Below are positions 60,806-64,000 of a stretch of 64,000 nt of DNA, one piece after another. Source of the DNA: JANQOZ01 sp045106555. GTDB taxonomy: Bacteria > Pseudomonadota > Gammaproteobacteria > Xanthomonadales > SZUA-38. Made by a program: the position numbers and the translations under genes. Below the pieces are notes generated by a model. That model was given only the letters and a program-made list of their open reading frames with translations, did no database searches and had not been told where the DNA came from. The DNA lies in assembly GCA_045106555.1 (NCBI GenBank), contig JBGCET010000008.1:186001-250000 (forward strand). Reading direction: 5' to 3'. Within the stretch, counting starts at the first letter, position 1; each line of letters starts with the position of its first letter.

Positions 60806-61792
60806 ATGTCAGATGACCTGGATATGGTGGAACAGGACGGGGGCGACGACGGTGGCGGTTGGTTAGCGACGTTTGCCGACCTGATGGCGCTGCTGATGTG
60901 CTTCTTTGTGCTGCTGCTGTCGTTTTCCGAGATGGAAATGAAAAAATACAAGCAGGTTGCGGGCTCCATGAGTGAAGCCTTTGGCGTGCAGCGGGAGATT
61001 AATGCCAAAGAATCCCCCAAGGGGACCAGCATTATTGCTCAAGAATTCAGCCCAGGAAAACCGACCCAGAGCTTCACCGTGGTAATGCAGCAGGAAAGCA
61101 CGGACCAAAACAAACAGAACCTGGACTTCAGCGATTCAGATTTCAAAGGCAAAGCCGAAGAAACCGCTGAGGAACAAAAAGACCCTAAGGAGGCGCCGTC
61201 CGAAGAGCCGCCCCCGATTGACCCTGCAATACTGGAAGCGGCGAAGATGATTGCCCAGGCTCTCAACGACGAAATTGAAATGGGCATGGTGGAAGTTCTA
61301 GCCACACCAGACCGGGTGGCGATTCGGGTTAGAGAGAAAGGCTCATTTGAATCGGGAAGTGCGCAATTGAGCCCATCGTTTTTCCCGACCTTAAGCAAAA
61401 TAACCGGCACTCTGAAGGACACCCAGGGTGAGGTGGTGGTAGCTGGCCACACCGACAACGTACCCATAACCACCGCCAGATTCCCCTCCAACTGGGAATT
61501 GTCCTCTGCCAGGGCGGCAGCATTTGTACATTTTATGACCAAGAAAGAAGCCTTTGAGGGAGAACGCCTGCAAATCCGAGCGTTCGCCGAAACCCGACCC
61601 ATAGAGCCCAATACCACCGCTGACAACCGCGCGGCGAATCGTCGTGTTGAAATTTCATTGGTGCTTCCCGTGCGCAATGTTGCCAATGTCAGCAATATGG
61701 TTCAGAAAATTGAACTGCCTGCCGATACCCCTGATGTGCCTCCGGTAATACCAGAGCCACCGGCCCGGGACATGTCCCACACCGCGCAATAG
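60806..61792 (+). CDS. pomB: Flagellar stator protein PomB (sodium type)
   Basis: A 328-residue stator subunit. A single TM helix contains the ion-binding aspartate Asp25 in TFADLMALLMCFFVLLLSFS. The plug-like segment follows (EMEMKKYKQVAGSMSEAFGV). The C-terminal OmpA-like peptidoglycan-binding domain has VVVAGHTDNVPI, FPSNWELSSARAAAFVHFM and NRAANRRVEISL. A polar stretch (EETAEEQKDPKEAPSEEPPP) links the two. Together with PomA it forms the torque-generating complex. Confidence 0.92.
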   Translation: MSDDLDMVEQDGGDDGGGWLATFADLMALLMCFFVLLLSFSEMEMKKYKQVAGSMSEAFGVQREINAKESPKGTSIIAQEFSPGKPTQSFTVVMQQESTDQNKQNLDFSDSDFKGKAEETAEEQKDPKEAPSEEPPPIDPAILEAAKMIAQALNDEIEMGMVEVLATPDRVAIRVREKGSFESGSAQLSPSFFPTLSKITGTLKDTQGEVVVAGHTDNVPITTARFPSNWELSSARAAAFVHFMTKKEAFEGERLQIRAFAETRPIEPNTTADNRAANRRVEISLVLPVRNVANVSNMVQKIELPADTPDVPPVIPEPPARDMSHTAQ

Positions 61793-61816
61793 CGCCACTG
61801 AAAATAGAGACGATTT

Positions 61817-63400
61817 ATGCCCGCCAATACCGCAACCTCCGCCAGCGCTCATAATCGAGCAGGAAGAGTTGCCGCCAATGACGCCGGACAGGAACAGCTG
61901 GTCGAGCAGCTGCGCAATGGCATCATTCGCATGAGTCATGCCGCGTCGGGCATTGACGATGACCTCGACGCCCAACTGGGGATGCTGCGAAAGAAGATGC
62001 GAAGCACCACCAGTGCGCCGGTGGTCGAGGCCCTCGTGGCCGATGTCTCCAAGGGAATTTTGGCCATTGACGCCAAAACCAAGCGGACCAAAGCTGACAA
62101 CGCAAATCTCGGTCACCGCCTGCTGCACGTCATTGATTTGCTCAAACCTGGCTGGCAACTGCGCAGAAAACGCAAAGGCCTGGCCAATGCTTTGCGCAGT
62201 GAGAAACACGACTTTCAAAAATTCCTGAAAGACTACCAGGACACCTTGGTTGCCGCCCTGCAGGCCCGCCTTGGCGGCACGGACGTCAGTAAAAAAGAGG
62301 GCGCTGCAGGTCAGGCTCAAGCGTTGGGGTCAGGTAGCAGTGACGAGACCGCTGAGGCCTTGGAACACATGCGCAATACCCTATTGGTATTGGTCAATCA
62401 TCTGGATTGTGACGACAACCGCTCTGACCAGGTTAACGCCTTGCGCAAACAGCTGGCAGAAACGTTGATTTTTGACTCCATGCCGGAATTGCTCGAATCC
62501 GTCGCCGAACTGGCTGGAGAAATTCGTCAACAAGAGCAAAAACGCTTCGAGGAATTTGTGGCTCACATGGCGGCCCAGTTCGACCAGCTGGAGGCCAGCG
62601 TTAATTCCAGCATTGGTGATGAACGCGATGCCCACAGTCAGCGCAACGAGCTTCAACAGCAACTGGCAGGCGGCGCAGAGAGCATGCGCAACGCCATCGC
62701 CAGTTCGACCAACCTTCGCCAGCTGCAGCAAGCGGTGGAGGCTGACGTGAATAAGATGTCCGGCACCTTGGAGTCGTTTTCTGAAGTCGAGGCAATCCGA
62801 CACAAGAAATTTGAGGCCAGCATCGGTTTGCTGCAGGACAAACTCGGCGAGGCGCACTCCGAATGTAACGAGCTATATAACGAAATCAGCCACCTGAGAG
62901 TGAAAACCCAACTAGACCCCTTGACGGGTTTGCCGAATCGGTCAGGTTTTCTGGAACGCGCTCAACAGGAATTTGAACGGGCGGTTCGTTACGGCAACAA
63001 GCTTTCGCTGGCAGTCGCAGATATCGACCACTTCAAGCTGGTTAACGATCGGTATGGGCACAAGGCTGGCGACACCGTGATCGTGGAAGTAGGTTCCATG
63101 ATTGCCAGCAACCTACGTAAATCCGACTTCGTCTGTCGATATGGCGGCGAGGAATTTGTCATGCTGCTGGTGGAAACCCCGCTTGATGCGGCGGTGGCTG
63201 TCGCTGACAAGGTTCGGGAGGCCGTTGGCAACTGTCCCTTTGCGTTTCGTGACAAACGGGTTCAGGTCACAATTTCGGTAGGAATCGCCGAGCTTGAACC
63301 AGGTCAGTCCATCTCAGACCTGGTGGAAAAAGCAGATGTGTCACTTTACGCGGCCAAGAGTGCCGGCCGAAACCGAACCATTTCCAGTGCCACCCATTAA
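61817..63400 (+). CDS. Diguanylate cyclase (GGDEF domain)
   Basis: A 527-residue soluble protein. The first 360 residues are mostly helical and charged, without membrane segments, and have no family I recognise. The C-terminal GGDEF domain (about residues 360-525) carries DPLTGLPNRSGFLERAQQEF, VADIDHFKLVNDRYGHKAGD and the active-site GGEEF at 443-447. The inhibitory I-site RxxD is present as RKSD at 434-437. It should make c-di-GMP with product inhibition. It lies 24 nt after pomB, so c-di-GMP synthesis may be expressed with the stator. Confidence 0.92.
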   Translation: MPANTATSASAHNRAGRVAANDAGQEQLVEQLRNGIIRMSHAASGIDDDLDAQLGMLRKKMRSTTSAPVVEALVADVSKGILAIDAKTKRTKADNANLGHRLLHVIDLLKPGWQLRRKRKGLANALRSEKHDFQKFLKDYQDTLVAALQARLGGTDVSKKEGAAGQAQALGSGSSDETAEALEHMRNTLLVLVNHLDCDDNRSDQVNALRKQLAETLIFDSMPELLESVAELAGEIRQQEQKRFEEFVAHMAAQFDQLEASVNSSIGDERDAHSQRNELQQQLAGGAESMRNAIASSTNLRQLQQAVEADVNKMSGTLESFSEVEAIRHKKFEASIGLLQDKLGEAHSECNELYNEISHLRVKTQLDPLTGLPNRSGFLERAQQEFERAVRYGNKLSLAVADIDHFKLVNDRYGHKAGDTVIVEVGSMIASNLRKSDFVCRYGGEEFVMLLVETPLDAAVAVADKVREAVGNCPFAFRDKRVQVTISVGIAELEPGQSISDLVEKADVSLYAAKSAGRNRTISSATH

Positions 63401-63415
63401 CTTCGAGAGATATTC

Positions 63416-64000
63416 ATGAGCGACGTAAGGCCAAGACTTACCGAAATCATCCTGGGCAAAAAGCAGTCCAGAGACATGCTCATCCCTGCCAATTTTGGTA
63501 CGGGAAACGAGCAGCAAACGATCGATATTGCCAAAGGGTTGGTGGCGAACGCGCCTATTCCTGGACCTCATGTTGGCATGCTGCAGGAGAAGGCGGCCAA
63601 TCAGGACTTCTCCCACAACGCCAGCGATTTTGGAACGCTGACCTGGGACTCACAGCGCAACGAAGTAACCCTGGACCCGGTTCTCTGTCAGATAGCCGGC
63701 ATCGAGTCTTCCATGCTTGGAGCCCGACTGAAGGATTTTCTCGCCTTGGTCACTGAGGAATCTCGAGGTGTGTTGGCGGACAAACTGCGTCGTAGCCTGC
63801 AAACCGGCAAGGATCTGGAATGCGCATGCACCATAGGCAGCGACCCGGCCAATGCCAAAGAAGTCAGAATTTTGGGCAAGACCCTGCCCGACGCCAATGG
63901 ACGCCCGGCATCGATTGTTTGTGCGGTGCAACCTAAAGTGGCACTGGCGCCGCCGCACAAAAAGAACCACAGCCCCAAGGCCAAAGCGGCTCATGACCTG
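63416..64000 (+). CDS. PAS-like domain protein, cut by window end
   Basis: An open frame from the ATG at 63416 runs through the end of the window with no stop (195 codons). The first 60 residues are polar. From about residue 70 a PAS-like pattern is seen (FGTLTWDSQRNEVTLDPVLC, FLALVTEESRGVLADKLRRS, ILGKTLPDANGRPASI), reminiscent of sensory domains that precede GGDEF, EAL or kinase domains. The end is basic and lysine-rich (PPHKKNHSPKAKAA). It follows the diguanylate cyclase by 15 nt, so the two are probably co-transcribed. The output domain lies outside the window. Confidence 0.6.
   Translation, partial: MSDVRPRLTEIILGKKQSRDMLIPANFGTGNEQQTIDIAKGLVANAPIPGPHVGMLQEKAANQDFSHNASDFGTLTWDSQRNEVTLDPVLCQIAGIESSMLGARLKDFLALVTEESRGVLADKLRRSLQTGKDLECACTIGSDPANAKEVRILGKTLPDANGRPASIVCAVQPKVALAPPHKKNHSPKAKAAHDL

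Noticed and set aside
1..64000. CRISPR arrays, tRNA or rRNA genes, insertion sequences, integrases
   Set aside because: No regularly spaced repeats, cloverleaf-like blocks, transposase motifs or terminal repeats were noticed on reading both strands.

Overview
The window comes from a gammaproteobacterium, probably marine. The evidence is a Pseudomonas/Vibrio-type flagellar regulon with sigma-54 and sigma-28 promoters, polar-flagellum placement genes flhF and fleN, and a sodium-type stator (PomA/PomB). No tRNA, rRNA, CRISPR array, insertion sequence or prophage was seen. Both ends cut a gene: a BciA/DVR-like reductase on the left and a PAS-like protein on the right.

Positions 1-8700 hold metabolic and envelope genes. 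These are the C-terminal part of a divinyl-chlorophyllide reductase homologue, an isochorismatase-fold hydrolase overlapping a class III CoA-transferase, and a convergent hydroxyacid-oxoacid transhydrogenase. Next come a Spy-like periplasmic protein and an animal-type haem peroxidase in one operon, divergent from a two-component system whose sensor carries a proline-rich periplasmic loop.

Positions 8809-16882 look like a conflict or signalling island, and are the most interesting part of the window. A TIR protein with an intact candidate catalytic Glu and a degenerate cyclase-like C-terminus lies tail to tail with a large STAND ATPase that begins with a similar degenerate cyclase-like domain. 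A FAD oxidoreductase sits 6 nt upstream of the STAND gene in the same direction. Divergent from that is a SLOG-type nucleotide-sensor protein with SLATT-like membrane segments. A TIR enzyme near a SLOG sensor echoes the logic of Thoeris, but the architecture is different and function is unproven.

Positions 16874-25820 hold a YbdG-like MscS channel, an M20 amidohydrolase with a cyclophilin, a small lipoprotein with an HExxH motif, a secreted protein with two lamin-tail-like repeats, a REC-EAL c-di-GMP phosphodiesterase, a REC-histidine kinase and an OmpR-family regulator.

Positions 25897-61792 are an almost uninterrupted flagellar locus: flgAMN divergent from flgBCDEFGHIJKL, then fliC-flaG-fliDST, fliEFGHIJK, fliLMNOPQR-flhBA-flhF-fleN-fliA, a DUF2802-like membrane protein and pomAB. 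Promoter-like sequences give a consistent cascade: sigma-54 sites before flgA, flgB, fliE and fliL, and sigma-28 sites before flgM, fliC and pomA. Two oddities stand out. fliA appears to start at an AUU codon overlapping the fleN stop, and FlhF has lost the usual TKxD guanine-specificity motif. A diguanylate cyclase and the truncated PAS-like protein follow, linking motility to c-di-GMP.
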